Assembly: GCA_019635485.1 (NCBI GenBank)
Contig: JAHBZL010000012.1
Location: 56,507 to 120,506 of the forward strand
Direction of reading: 5' to 3'
From: Piscinibacter sp.
GTDB taxonomy: Bacteria; Pseudomonadota; Gammaproteobacteria; Burkholderiales; Burkholderiaceae_C
Length of the DNA: 64,000 bases
Positions 7,539-15,352 of this stretch are shown here, piece after piece; position 1 is the stretch's first letter; each line of letters begins with the position of its first letter. The position numbers and the translations under genes were made by a program. The notes under the pieces were generated by a model that made no database searches, had not been told where the DNA came from, and saw nothing but the letters and a program-made list of their open reading frames with translations.

Positions 7539-9314
7539 TCAGCCGGTAGCCGTGGTCAGACGCGCGCGCAGCGCCGCGATCCGGTGACGGTGGGCGCGCG
7601 CGGCGATCGCCAGCGCCGACTGCACGACATGCATCTCCAGCTCGGCCGCCGGCGCATCGCCCTCGTCGAGCAGGCATTCGACCAGGCGCAGACGCGCCTC
7701 GACCTCGCCCACCGGCGAGCCCACCTCGCGCCAGTCCCTGATCGCGCGGCGCAGCTTCAACGCGGCGAGCCGCGTGTCGCCGTCGGCCAGCGCCAGCTCC
7801 GCCTCGGCGGCGCTGAGCATCGCGGTGAGCGATTCGTTGTCGAGGCGCCGCGCGCCGCCGTCGAGCAGGCTCATCGCCTCGCGGGCACGCGCCACGTCAC
7901 CGCTCGCCACCGCGGCATGCACCAGCAGGCACAGCAGCTGCGTGCGCCGCTCGCGCAGCGTGAAGTCGGGGGTGTCGAGCGCACGCTCCAGGCCGCGCTG
8001 CGCCTCGGCGGCGCGACCCGTCATCAGGTGCAGGCGCGCGAGGCCCGGCTGCGGGTTCCAGCCGAGCGCGTGCGCCTGGCGGTAGGACGCCTCGGCATCC
8101 TCCAGGTCGCCCACGCTGAGCTGGATGTCGCCCAGCACGCAGTACGCGTCGCCCTCCGCCCAGGGCGCGGCCTGCGCGATCAGCTGGGCCGCCGCGCGCA
8201 CCTCGGCCGCGGCCTGCTCGAGCTCACCCTGCACGTTGAGCACCGCCGCGCGATGCAGCTGGCAGGTGCCGGGAAACGACGGCATGCTGCTCGCGCGGCT
8301 CCATTCCTCGTAGGCCTGCGCGAACTGGGCGGCGCGCAGCCAGTCGCTGCGGTAGCGCGCGGCATAGAGGATCGAGCACAGCGACCAGCCCGCGGCCCAG
8401 GGGCACACGCCGCCGAGGCGGATCATCGCGGCGGCCTCGTCGTGCTGGGCAAAGCCTTCGGCCACGTCGCCGCGCGACATCAGGCCGTGCCCGCGGTAGG
8501 TCAGGCCCAGGCATTCGACGTCCGCGTCGTGGCGCAGGCGGCCGATGCGGCAGGCCTCGTCGGCGTGGGCGATCGCGGCCTCGGCGTCGCCGCCGGCCAG
8601 CGCCATGCGCGCCGACATCCAGGCATGGTGGCCGCGCTCGACGGTGTCCGCACGCCCGTCCAGCCAGCGCGATGCGCGCTGCAGCAGGCCGCGCGCAATG
8701 GCGCCCTGGCGCTGGTCGATGCGGATCTGCACCAGCAGCAGCGTGGCGCGTGCCGCGCTCAGCGCATCGCCGGCGCTGCTGCGTTCGGCCACCAGGCGCT
8801 CGAGCGCGGCCACGGCGCTCGGCCCCTGGCCGCCGCAGATCGCTGCGCGGCCCCAGATCTCGATGTCCTCGCCGGCCAGCGGGGCCTGCGCATCGGCGGC
8901 CGCGAAGGCCTCGCAGGCGGCGCCCCAGTCGCGGCGTTCCAGCGCGGCGCGCGCGGCGGCGAGCCGACTGTCCGGCGGCGCCGGCGCAGCCTCGGCGAGC
9001 GCGCTTTCCAGGCAGAAGCGGTAGCCGTGGCGCGGGTAGGTGCGCACCACGTCGGCCAGCCCGGCCTCGGCCAGCGCGTTGCGCGCCAGGCTCACCAGGC
9101 GCTGCAGCGCGTTGTCGACCACGATCGCGCGCGGCCAGAGCGCCTCGAGCAGTTCGTCCTTGGTGACCACCCGCTCGCGGTGCCGCACCAGGTAACACAG
9201 CAGGTCGAAGACCCGCGGCTGCAGCTTCAGCTCACGGCCGCGCACGGTCAGCGAGCGACGTGCCTCGTCGAGCTCGCAGGAACCGAACCGGAAGGTCGTG
9301 GCCGTCGCCGTCAC
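7539..9314 (-). CDS. OmpR-type winged-helix regulator with TPR sensor region
   Basis: 591 residues. The N-terminal ~100 residues are an OmpR/PhoB-type DNA-binding domain without a receiver (FGSCELDEARRSL, LQPRVFDLLCYLV, YPRHGYRF). The rest is a helical TPR-like array with Ala-rich repeats that would bind a ligand or partner. This layout is like CadC/HilA-type one-component regulators, but no membrane segment separates the two parts, so it should be cytoplasmic. ATG 9314 overlaps the stop of the VOC gene at 9311 by 4 bases, making it the last gene of the minus-strand run 11591 to 7539 and probably its regulator. Confidence 0.85.
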   Translation of the reverse strand: MTATATTFRFGSCELDEARRSLTVRGRELKLQPRVFDLLCYLVRHRERVVTKDELLEALWPRAIVVDNALQRLVSLARNALAEAGLADVVRTYPRHGYRFCLESALAEAAPAPPDSRLAAARAALERRDWGAACEAFAAADAQAPLAGEDIEIWGRAAICGGQGPSAVAALERLVAERSSAGDALSAARATLLLVQIRIDQRQGAIARGLLQRASRWLDGRADTVERGHHAWMSARMALAGGDAEAAIAHADEACRIGRLRHDADVECLGLTYRGHGLMSRGDVAEGFAQHDEAAAMIRLGGVCPWAAGWSLCSILYAARYRSDWLRAAQFAQAYEEWSRASSMPSFPGTCQLHRAAVLNVQGELEQAAAEVRAAAQLIAQAAPWAEGDAYCVLGDIQLSVGDLEDAEASYRQAHALGWNPQPGLARLHLMTGRAAEAQRGLERALDTPDFTLRERRTQLLCLLVHAAVASGDVARAREAMSLLDGGARRLDNESLTAMLSAAEAELALADGDTRLAALKLRRAIRDWREVGSPVGEVEARLRLVECLLDEGDAPAAELEMHVVQSALAIAARAHRHRIAALRARLTTATG

Positions 9315-9730
9315 GGCCGTATTGTGCCAAGCTGGCCCGTTTCCAGCGGCTGCCAGAGGCCGAGCAGGGCACCGACGGTGTCCTCGACGAGCGCGATGCG
9401 CGCGACGCCGTCCACCTCGAACGGGGCGACCAGGAGGCGTCCACCCTGCGCGGTGATGCGCGGCACGAGCGCATCGAGGTCGTCGACGCGCAGGTACGGC
9501 GTCCAGTGCGACGGCACGCCGCGCTCGCGCTGCGTCCCGCTGAGCGCGTAGAGCGTCGCGACGTCGCGCCCGCCGACGCGGCAGCGCGTGAACTGCCCGC
9601 CGTTGGCCCGCTGGGTCTCGAAGGTCCAGCCGAACGCCTGGGCGTAGAAGGCCATCGCCCGGGCCGCGTCGGTCGCGGCGAGGTCGACCCAGCAGAACGT
9701 GCCGGGCAAGGCGGAATCCGGCAGATCCAT
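9311..9730 (-). CDS. VOC family protein
   Basis: 139 residues from ATG 9730 (MDLPDS). A GTG ten codons upstream is also in frame, but it would sit in a strong GC hairpin. The sequence shows two VOC half-repeats: GTFCWVDLAATDAARAMAFY at the start, and HWTPYLRVDDLDALVPRITAQGG in the middle, quoted here only by key residues. Such proteins are often annotated as glyoxalase-like or antibiotic-resistance-like. The expected terminal Glu ligand region (ARIALVEDTVGALLGLWQ) lacks a clear metal ligand, so it may be a binding rather than catalytic member. It is translationally coupled to the following regulator. Confidence 0.82.
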   Translation of the reverse strand: MDLPDSALPGTFCWVDLAATDAARAMAFYAQAFGWTFETQRANGGQFTRCRVGGRDVATLYALSGTQRERGVPSHWTPYLRVDDLDALVPRITAQGGRLLVAPFEVDGVARIALVEDTVGALLGLWQPLETGQLGTIRP

Positions 9731-9759
9731 CGGATGAACTCGAAGCAGGATGAAGGGCA

Positions 9760-9781
9760 CCGCCCCGCGGGCGCGGGGCGG
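9760..9781 (-). terminator. GC hairpin after the DUF4242 gene, without U tract
   Basis: Perfect 9-bp arms (9760-9768 and 9773-9781) with a GGGC loop lie directly after the DUF4242 stop and before the VOC start. No T-run follows in the minus direction, so it is more likely an mRNA-stabilising or attenuating hairpin than a full terminator. Confidence 0.5.
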
Positions 9782-9788
9782 CGGGGGT

Positions 9789-10064
9789 TCAGCAGGCGCC
9801 GGTCGTCGGGTCGATGACGCTGCGCACTTCGCTGATCTTGCTGGCCGGGAAGCCGCTCAGGCGCGCGTGCTCGTGCACCTGCGTCTCGTCGTCGGCCAGG
9901 TAGATGCAGAAGGTCTTGTCGTCGACGACGTACGAGTGCACCCATTGCACCTTGCCGCGCAGCTCGGCGAGCGCGGCGTTGGAGGTGGCGGAGGCATCCC
10001 TGAGTTGCGCGCCGTCGAGGCCGCCGACGCCGGGGATGTTGCGTTCGATCACATAGCGATTCAT
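9789..10064 (-). CDS. DUF4242 family protein (SCO4226-like)
   Basis: 91 residues covering a single ferredoxin-like DUF4242 domain. The family pattern is visible: YVIERNIPG at the N-terminus, WVHSYVVDDKTFCIYLADD in the middle, then HEHARLSGFPASKISEV. Streptomyces SCO4226, the characterised member, binds nickel; this is family knowledge and not shown here. The His in WVHSY, the Cys in FCIYLA and the HEH pair are the likely ligands. It sits in a minus-strand run with a two-domain DUF4242 protein (11591), a DUF1127 protein and an exported protein, and is followed by a GC hairpin. Confidence 0.82.
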   Translation of the reverse strand: MNRYVIERNIPGVGGLDGAQLRDASATSNAALAELRGKVQWVHSYVVDDKTFCIYLADDETQVHEHARLSGFPASKISEVRSVIDPTTGAC

Positions 10065-10154
10065 GGTGAGGACTTTCCAGAGAGATGGCCGCAGCGGCAG
10101 GAACGAGTCTTTCGGCCGCGCTGCGGCAAGCGACCGTCGACGGGAGAAGCGGTA

Positions 10155-10418
10155 TCAGCCGCGCGCGGCGTGGTGATGCCACACGTGCCAGCGCGTGGCG
10201 TCGATGCGGCCCGCGGCCTCGAGGGCCGCCAAGCGGACCTCGCTGGCGTCCAGCCCGATGTCGCGCAGCGTGCGCGCGTCGAGGTGCGTCAGTGCGCGCA
10301 GCGTGTGCCGCGCGAGCCGCGCACGGGCCATGCGGTCGGCGCCGCGGCGCAGGGCGTCGCGCATCGCGACCGGCCACGAGGGCGGCTGCGCGCGGGTGGT
10401 CTCATCGGCAGTGAACAT
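10155..10418 (-). CDS. DUF1127 domain small protein
   Basis: 87 residues from ATG 10418. The diagnostic DUF1127 core is near the C-terminal half: LDARTLRDIGLDASEVRLAA, following an Arg-rich helix. DUF1127 proteins in proteobacteria are small, basic and Arg-rich; some bind RNA and affect phosphate and RNA metabolism. The start overlaps the end of the upstream gene by 17 bases, indicating coupling. An alternative ATG at 10445 (96 residues) has a GGGAG 10 bases upstream, so the true start is unsure. The C-terminus ends in a Trp/His-rich WHVWHHH segment, unusual for the family. Confidence 0.75.
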   Translation of the reverse strand: MFTADETTRAQPPSWPVAMRDALRRGADRMARARLARHTLRALTHLDARTLRDIGLDASEVRLAALEAAGRIDATRWHVWHHHAARG

Positions 10419-10953
10419 GGGGGTTCCAGTCGTTGAAGAGGCCATCGGGGTTGTGCTCCCACAGCCAGACGTGCAGCGTGTACAGCGGCGTGGTGAGGCC
10501 GTAGCGGTTGGGCACGCGCAGCAGGTGGAAGGGGTGGCCGAACAGCGAGGGCGGCTGCGCGTGCGACGCGTCCCACACCGGCGCGGGCGTCACGTACTCG
10601 AGGGCGGCCAGTTCCAGCCGGCCGTTGGCGGCCTGGCGGTAGACCAGCAGTTCGGGCCGCAGCGGATCGAGTTCACCGTCGACCAGGGCCCCGTTCAGGT
10701 AGTGGATGCCCATGCCGCCCTGGCCCGGCTGCGCGACGCAGTCGCCCTGCAGGTCGGGGAACTTGGTGTAGTTGGCGGCGATCGCCGCATTGACATCGTT
10801 GAACGCGGCGGTGGCCTGGCGCGCCTCGGCCAGCGCCTTGTGGAGCTGGAAGCCGGCGGCGGGCTCGTCGCCGTGTGCGCGCGGCGCCGTGGCCGCGAGC
10901 GTGGCGGCCACGGCCACGGCGAGCGGCAGAAGGGTCTGGAGCAGAGGTTTCAT
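10402..10953 (-). CDS. Exported protein of unknown function in the DUF4242 operon
   Basis: 183 residues. A signal peptide (MKPLLQTLLPLAVAVAATL, cleavage near APRAHG) is followed by a soluble domain with two Cys (GDCVAQ and the C-terminal HVHC) and conserved-looking segments GGMGIHYLNG, LVYR, LEYVTPAPVW, and LHVWLWEHNPDGLFNDWNPHVHC at the end. The HxWxW...NPHVHC tail looks like a metal or heme site but I do not recognise a named family. AGGA lies 6 bases before ATG 10953. It sits between the two DUF4242 genes, so a periplasmic partner role is inferred. Confidence 0.72.
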   Translation of the reverse strand: MKPLLQTLLPLAVAVAATLAATAPRAHGDEPAAGFQLHKALAEARQATAAFNDVNAAIAANYTKFPDLQGDCVAQPGQGGMGIHYLNGALVDGELDPLRPELLVYRQAANGRLELAALEYVTPAPVWDASHAQPPSLFGHPFHLLRVPNRYGLTTPLYTLHVWLWEHNPDGLFNDWNPHVHCR

Positions 10954-10982
10954 GGGAGTCCTGTCGTAGGAGTGGTGAGGAT

Positions 10983-11591
10983 TCAGGCCGACACGGCCTG
11001 GTCGGGGAAAGGTCGCAAGGGGTCGTGGTCTTCGCGGAAGACGAGGCGGCCGAACACCGGCGTGATCTCGTCGACCGGCAGGCCCGCCCGCGCGGCGTGC
11101 TCGCGCAGCGCGGCGGGCTCGGTGGCCTGGAAGAGGCAGAAGGTGCCGATCCCGCCGCCGTCGGCGTGCACCGCGTAGCTGCGCAGCCAGCTCACCTGCT
11201 GCGGCATGTCCTCGTCGGCAATGCGGCGGGCGATGGCCAGGCGGACGTCGAGCTGCGCCGCGTCGCGGCCGACGACCGGGCGCCGCACCAGGTACACCCG
11301 GGTCGGCGCAAAGGGGCGCAGCACGCGCGTCGTCTGCACGGTCGCGATGTCCTCGCCCGGCAGTCCGGCGAGCGACGCGTGCCGGTGCAGCGTCTCGAGG
11401 CGGTCGGCGCGAAAGACGCAGGCCAGCCCGAAACCGCCGTCCGCCTCGCGCAAGGCGTAGGAATGCAGCCAGCGGGCGTCGAGCCCGGCGGGCGGCTGCT
11501 CCTCGAGCGAGCGCAGCCGGGTCAGCGCTGCTTCGAGTTCGCTGGCGCTGGCGGCAATGCCGCGGCGGCGAACGAGGTAGGTCGAGGTCAT
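10983..11591 (-). CDS. Two-domain DUF4242 protein
   Basis: 202 residues from ATG 11591 (AAGG 9 bases upstream); the frame is open further but without a start signal. Two tandem DUF4242 units are visible. The first has WLHSYALREADGGFGLACVF and LHRHASLAGLPGEDIATV. The second has WLRSYAVHADGGGIGTFCLF and REHAARAGLPVDEITPV. In the second copy the His of WLHSY is replaced by Arg, so the two halves may bind metal differently. It is the first gene of a minus-strand run that ends with the winged-helix regulator. The 347-base region upstream should hold the promoter. Confidence 0.78.
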   Translation of the reverse strand: MTSTYLVRRRGIAASASELEAALTRLRSLEEQPPAGLDARWLHSYALREADGGFGLACVFRADRLETLHRHASLAGLPGEDIATVQTTRVLRPFAPTRVYLVRRPVVGRDAAQLDVRLAIARRIADEDMPQQVSWLRSYAVHADGGGIGTFCLFQATEPAALREHAARAGLPVDEITPVFGRLVFREDHDPLRPFPDQAVSA

Positions 11592-11938
11592 CGGGAAAGC
11601 CTTGGAGGTGCGTCGAACGAGTGGAGAGAAGCGTAGGCAGCGGGGTCGGTGGCGTCCTTCCGCCGACCTGATCAATCGCTGATGCTTTGCTGCGGGGCGC
11701 TTGCGCCGCGCAGCGGGGTCGAGCGCAGGTCAGCGCGTCCGTGCCTTCTGGAAGTGCCCGACAGCGGTCGTGCTGGCATGCCCCGCACTGTGCCGATCGG
11801 CCCCCCGGACCGCGCCGGCAGGCCTGCCCATCTTGGGCGCACGGGTTGCCCAGATTGCGCGGCCGGCGCCGGCCCGCCTTCGCGCTGGGCCCGATGGACC
11901 GCCGTCGGTGATGGGGTCGAGTGCGGCGGCGGGCCGCG
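11592..11938. other. Intergenic region between mobR and the DUF4242 operon
   Basis: 347 bases with no convincing gene. Several frames are open only because of high GC. It must contain the promoter of the DUF4242 operon, but no clear -35/-10 pair is seen. Scattered short GC inverted repeats are present (for example GCCGGCGCCGGC near 11861). Nothing else is recognised. Confidence 0.5.
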
Positions 11939-12361
11939 TCAGTCCAGCCCGAGCGCCTTGTGCGCCAGCGCCAGGAAGGTCGCGCGTTCGCGAACCGACA
12001 GCGGCGCCAGGATGTCGAGCTGCAGCGCCTCCACGACGGGCCGGCAGGCCGCCAGCAGCCGCTCACCCGCGGGCGTGAGGTTCAACTCGCGCGCCCGCCG
12101 GTCCTGCACGCTGACCTCGCGCTGCACCAGGCCCTTGGACTCCAGGCGGTCGACGACCCCGCCGATCGTGGCGCGATCGAAGCCGATCGTCGCCGCCAGG
12201 CTGGCCTGGTCGATGCCGGGCTGCTCGGCGATGGCATCGAGCGCGGCGAACTGCACCGAGGTCAGGTCGAATCCCGCGGCCTGGGTCCGGGCCTGGAAGA
12301 CCTGTGTCGACTGCTGGTGCAGGCGCCGGATCAGGTGCCCGGCCATCGCGATTCGGTCCAT
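11939..12361 (-). CDS. mobR: MarR family repressor of 3-hydroxybenzoate monooxygenase
   Basis: 140 residues. ATG 12361 was chosen over 12388 because GGAGG lies 6 bases upstream. The MarR winged helix is clear: LTSVQFAALDAIAEQPGIDQ, then LAATIGFDRATIGGVVDRLE as recognition helix and the DRRARELNLTPAGERLL wing (key residues D-R-R-A-R-E). In Comamonas testosteroni a MarR protein, MobR, represses mobA and is released by 3-hydroxybenzoate. Here the gene is divergent from mobA with a palindromic operator between them, so the same circuit is very likely. The symbol is by analogy with that system. Confidence 0.85.
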   Translation of the reverse strand: MDRIAMAGHLIRRLHQQSTQVFQARTQAAGFDLTSVQFAALDAIAEQPGIDQASLAATIGFDRATIGGVVDRLESKGLVQREVSVQDRRARELNLTPAGERLLAACRPVVEALQLDILAPLSVRERATFLALAHKALGLD

Positions 12362-12418
12362 CTGCGCCTCCGCGGTGTCGCCGCCCACGCCGGTCCTGGA
12401 GAACGGGCTGCGTTCGGC

Positions 12419-12447
12419 TTGACGATTTTAGTATGTATGCATATCAT
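12419..12447 (+). promoter_or_regulatory. mobA promoter
   Basis: TTGACG (12419-12424), a 17-base spacer and TATCAT (12442-12447) form a good sigma70 promoter, 50 bases before the mobA start. The -10 element lies inside the MobR operator, which fits repression by blocking RNA polymerase. Confidence 0.7.
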
Positions 12448-12460
12448 ATGCAAGCATACA
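12434..12460. promoter_or_regulatory. MobR operator (double palindrome)
   Basis: Outer arms TGTATGC (12434-12440) and GCATACA (12454-12460) are perfect 7-bp inverted repeats. A second perfect palindrome GCATAT-C-ATATGC lies at 12439-12451. This AT-rich island between divergent genes is a typical MarR binding site and covers the -10 box of the mobA promoter. Confidence 0.8.
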
Positions 12461-12496
12461 GATAGGGCGGCACGGCACCGGAAGGAGACAGACCCC

Positions 12497-14404
12497 ATGC
12501 AATACCACGTCAACGGCTTCAAGCCCGGCGATCCCGACGTCCTTCCGGCGGCCCCGGGTCACCGGCGCGCCGGCGATCCGCTGCCGGCCACCGTGGACGT
12601 GCTGATCGCCGGCTCGGGGCCGGCAGGCCTGTGCCTGGCCGCCCAGCTCGCCCGCGTGCCGCAGATCCGCACGCTGCTCGTGGAGCCCAAGCTGGCCCCG
12701 ATGGAGAAGGGCCAGGCGGACGGCATCAGCGTGCGCTCGATGGAGATGTTCCAGGCCTTCGGCTTCGCCGAGAAGGTGATGCGCGAGTCGGTCTGGATCA
12801 ACGAGACCACCTTCTGGGCGCCCGGCGCGGACGCGCCGCTGTCGCGCGTCGCGCGCGTGCAGGACGTGCCCGACGGCACCTCGGAGATGCCCCACGTGCT
12901 GATCAACCAGGCGCGTGTGCACGACATGTTCCTCGACGTCATGCGCCGCTCGCCCACCCGGCTCGAACCCGACTACGGGCTGAAGGTGGTCGACCTGTCG
13001 ATCGACCCTGCGGCCGCCGAGCACCCCGTGACCGTCACGCTGGAGCACACCACGCCGGAGCGTGCCGGCCGGACCACCACGCTGCGCGCCAACTACGTGA
13101 TCGGCTGCGACGGTGCGCGCTCGACGGTGCGCGGCGCCATCGGCGGGGCCTTGCACGGTGACGCGGCGCACCAGGCCTGGGGCGTGATGGACGTGCTGGC
13201 CGTCACCGACTTCCCCGACTGGCGCATGAAGTCCTTCGTGCGCTCGCAGGACGAGGGCATCCTGATGGTGCTGCCGCGCGAAGGCGGCCACCTGGTGCGC
13301 CTGTACGTCGAACTCGACGCCCTGGGCGAGCACGAACGCGCCGCCGACCGCGGCATGGGCGCCGAGGACATCATCGCGAAGGCCCGGCGCATCTTCGCGC
13401 CCTTCACGCTGGACGTGAAGGAGGTCGTCTGGTGGTCGATCTACGAGATCGGGCACCGCCTGACCGACAAGTTCGACGACGTGCCCGAGGACCAGGTGGC
13501 CACGCGCGCGCCGCGCGTGATGCTGGCCGGCGACGCCTGCCACACGCACAGCCCCAAGGCCGGCCAGGGCATGAACGTCTCGATGGGCGACACCTTCAAC
13601 CTCGGCTGGAAGCTGATCTCCGTGCTGACCGGCCGCGCCGACGCGGCGCTGCTGCACAGCTACTCCGGCGAACGGCGCGCAGCGGCCAAGGGCCTGGTGG
13701 AGTTCGACCACAAGTGGGCACGTGTCGTCGGCGCCCGGTCCGCGGACGACGCCACCGACGGGCTGCCCCGGGTCGCGCGCGAGTTCGTCAACAACCTGCC
13801 GTTCACCTGCGGGCTGACCATCCAGTACGAACGCAGCGCCTTGACCGGCGCGCCGGCGCACCAGGGGCTCGCCACGGGCTTTCCGATCGGCATGCGCTTC
13901 CACTCCGCGCCCGTGATCCGGCTGGCCGACGCCAAGCCGATGCAGCTCGGCCATTGCATCGAGGCCGATGCCCGCTTCCGCCTGTTCCTGTTCGCCCCCG
14001 CCGGCGATGCGGGCGGCCCCGGCGGCGCCGTGGCATCGCTGTGCGACTGGCTCGAGCACGACCCGGCCTCGCCGCTGCGCCGCCACACCGCGCCCGGCGA
14101 AGACGTGGACGCGGTCATCGACGTGCGCGCGGTCTTCCAGCCGGGCTTCCGCGAGCTCGACTTCGGCGCCCTGCCCTCGCTGCTGCGCCCGGCCGTCGGC
14201 CGCTACGGCCTGTGCGACTACGAGAAGGCCTTCTGTGCGGTACAGAAGCCGGGCGAGGACCTGTTCGCGCTGCGCGGGATCGACCGGGCCGCGGGTTGCC
14301 TGGTCGTCGTGCGGCCGGACCAGTACGTGGGCCACGTGCTGCCGCTTGCCGCCCGCGCCGAACTGGCGGCGTACTTCGCCGCCATCCTGCGGGTGCGCGG
14401 CTGA
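12497..14404 (+). CDS. mobA: 3-hydroxybenzoate 4-monooxygenase (FAD-dependent)
   Basis: 635 residues, the same size as Comamonas testosteroni MobA, which converts 3-hydroxybenzoate to protocatechuate using NADPH and O2. Sequence features: Rossmann FAD motif VDVLIAGSGPAGLCLAAQLA (residues about 34-53), QADGISVRSMEMF, the DG motif VIGCDGARSTVR, and the second FAD motif RVMLAGDACHTHSPKAGQGMN. The C-terminal ~180 residues are the thioredoxin-like domain of the phenol hydroxylase family. AAGGAG lies 9 bases before ATG 12497. The divergent mobR and the palindrome support inducible control by substrate. The identification is by remembered likeness over the whole length. Confidence 0.9.
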   Translation: MQYHVNGFKPGDPDVLPAAPGHRRAGDPLPATVDVLIAGSGPAGLCLAAQLARVPQIRTLLVEPKLAPMEKGQADGISVRSMEMFQAFGFAEKVMRESVWINETTFWAPGADAPLSRVARVQDVPDGTSEMPHVLINQARVHDMFLDVMRRSPTRLEPDYGLKVVDLSIDPAAAEHPVTVTLEHTTPERAGRTTTLRANYVIGCDGARSTVRGAIGGALHGDAAHQAWGVMDVLAVTDFPDWRMKSFVRSQDEGILMVLPREGGHLVRLYVELDALGEHERAADRGMGAEDIIAKARRIFAPFTLDVKEVVWWSIYEIGHRLTDKFDDVPEDQVATRAPRVMLAGDACHTHSPKAGQGMNVSMGDTFNLGWKLISVLTGRADAALLHSYSGERRAAAKGLVEFDHKWARVVGARSADDATDGLPRVAREFVNNLPFTCGLTIQYERSALTGAPAHQGLATGFPIGMRFHSAPVIRLADAKPMQLGHCIEADARFRLFLFAPAGDAGGPGGAVASLCDWLEHDPASPLRRHTAPGEDVDAVIDVRAVFQPGFRELDFGALPSLLRPAVGRYGLCDYEKAFCAVQKPGEDLFALRGIDRAAGCLVVVRPDQYVGHVLPLAARAELAAYFAAILRVRG

Positions 14405-14413
14405 CCGGCGCGC

Positions 14414-15352
14414 TCACTCCGCGATCGTGTCGACCTGCACGGCGCTGACGGGCCGGTAGCGGTCCGCGGCGGTGCGCACGTTCAGCCACGCGCTGGCGGC
14501 GCCGCAGATGCCGATGATCGCCATGCCCAGCCAGCCCCAGCCGTCCGGCACGGCCCCGAAGGCGATGAACCCGGCCAGCGCGGCGACGGCAAGCTGCGCG
14601 TACTGGAAGGGCATCAGCGTCGACGCCGGGGCCTTGCCGAGCGCCAGGATCAGCAGCAGGTGCCCGGTGGTCCCGAGGACCGCGATCGCCAGCAGCGCGC
14701 CCACCTGCGGGCCCGGGGCGTTCAGCAGCATGTCGATCGGGTCGGCCACGCTCGCCAGCAGCAGCGGGGTGGCGATGGCGACGCCGGTCGCGCCGGTGTA
14801 GAAGTTGGTCGTGAACGGGTCTTCGTGCGGCGCGAAGCGGCTGGTCATGATCTGGAAGGCCGCGTTGGAGAACGCCGCCGCCAGCGGCAGCAGCGCCGCC
14901 CAGCCGATGATGCCGCTGCCGGGACGGATCACGATCAGCGCGCCGACGAAGCCGCCGGCGACCAGCGTCCAGCGCAGCGGCGAGATGCGCTCCTTCAGCC
15001 ACAGCCGCGCGACCAGCGTGGCGATCACCGGCGTCAGCATGATGATGGCCGTGAACTCGGCCACCGGCATGCGGCGCAGCGCGGCGAAGGCCATCGCCGA
15101 GGCGAACGCGAGCAGCGCGCCGCGGGCGATCTGGAACATCGGGTTGGCGGTGCGGAACGAGCGCTGCCTCGACAGCGCGATCCACACCGTCATGATCGCC
15201 GCGTGCAGCCCGTAGCGCGCCCACAGCACGAGCGTCACCGACAGGTAGGCGCCGACGTAGCGCACCGTGGTGTCCATGGTCGCGAAGCAGCTCGCCGCGC
15301 CGATCACGAACGCGATGCCGAGCAGCGGATGGGAGGGGGCGCCCGCAGTCAT
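14414..15352 (-). CDS. DMT superfamily transporter (EamA family)
   Basis: 312 residues with ten predicted membrane helices in two EamA repeats; motifs RYGLHAAIM, ALRRMPVAEFTAIIMLTPV and ERISPLRWTLVAGGFVGAL are typical of the family. Such carriers export metabolites or amino acids from the cytoplasm. ATG 15352 overlaps the stop of the M48 protease gene by 4 bases (ATGA), so the two are co-translated. The 3' end is convergent with mobA, 9 bases apart. Substrate unknown. Confidence 0.88.
   Translation of the reverse strand: MTAGAPSHPLLGIAFVIGAASCFATMDTTVRYVGAYLSVTLVLWARYGLHAAIMTVWIALSRQRSFRTANPMFQIARGALLAFASAMAFAALRRMPVAEFTAIIMLTPVIATLVARLWLKERISPLRWTLVAGGFVGALIVIRPGSGIIGWAALLPLAAAFSNAAFQIMTSRFAPHEDPFTTNFYTGATGVAIATPLLLASVADPIDMLLNAPGPQVGALLAIAVLGTTGHLLLILALGKAPASTLMPFQYAQLAVAALAGFIAFGAVPDGWGWLGMAIIGICGAASAWLNVRTAADRYRPVSAVQVDTIAE

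Noticed and set aside
4650-9551. Very long open frame on the plus strand
   Set aside because: It runs through the BTAD regulator and past its end, across the antisense of the winged-helix gene. The translation is Arg/Ala/Gly/Pro-rich and without domains, typical of a GC shadow.
9760-9781. GC hairpin as a full terminator
   Set aside because: No U tract, and it lies close to the next start, so only a weak call is given.
10155-10445. Possible metal site in the WHVWHHH end of the DUF1127 protein
   Set aside because: Short His run at a C-terminus in a GC-rich gene; no supporting family feature, so left as a remark only.
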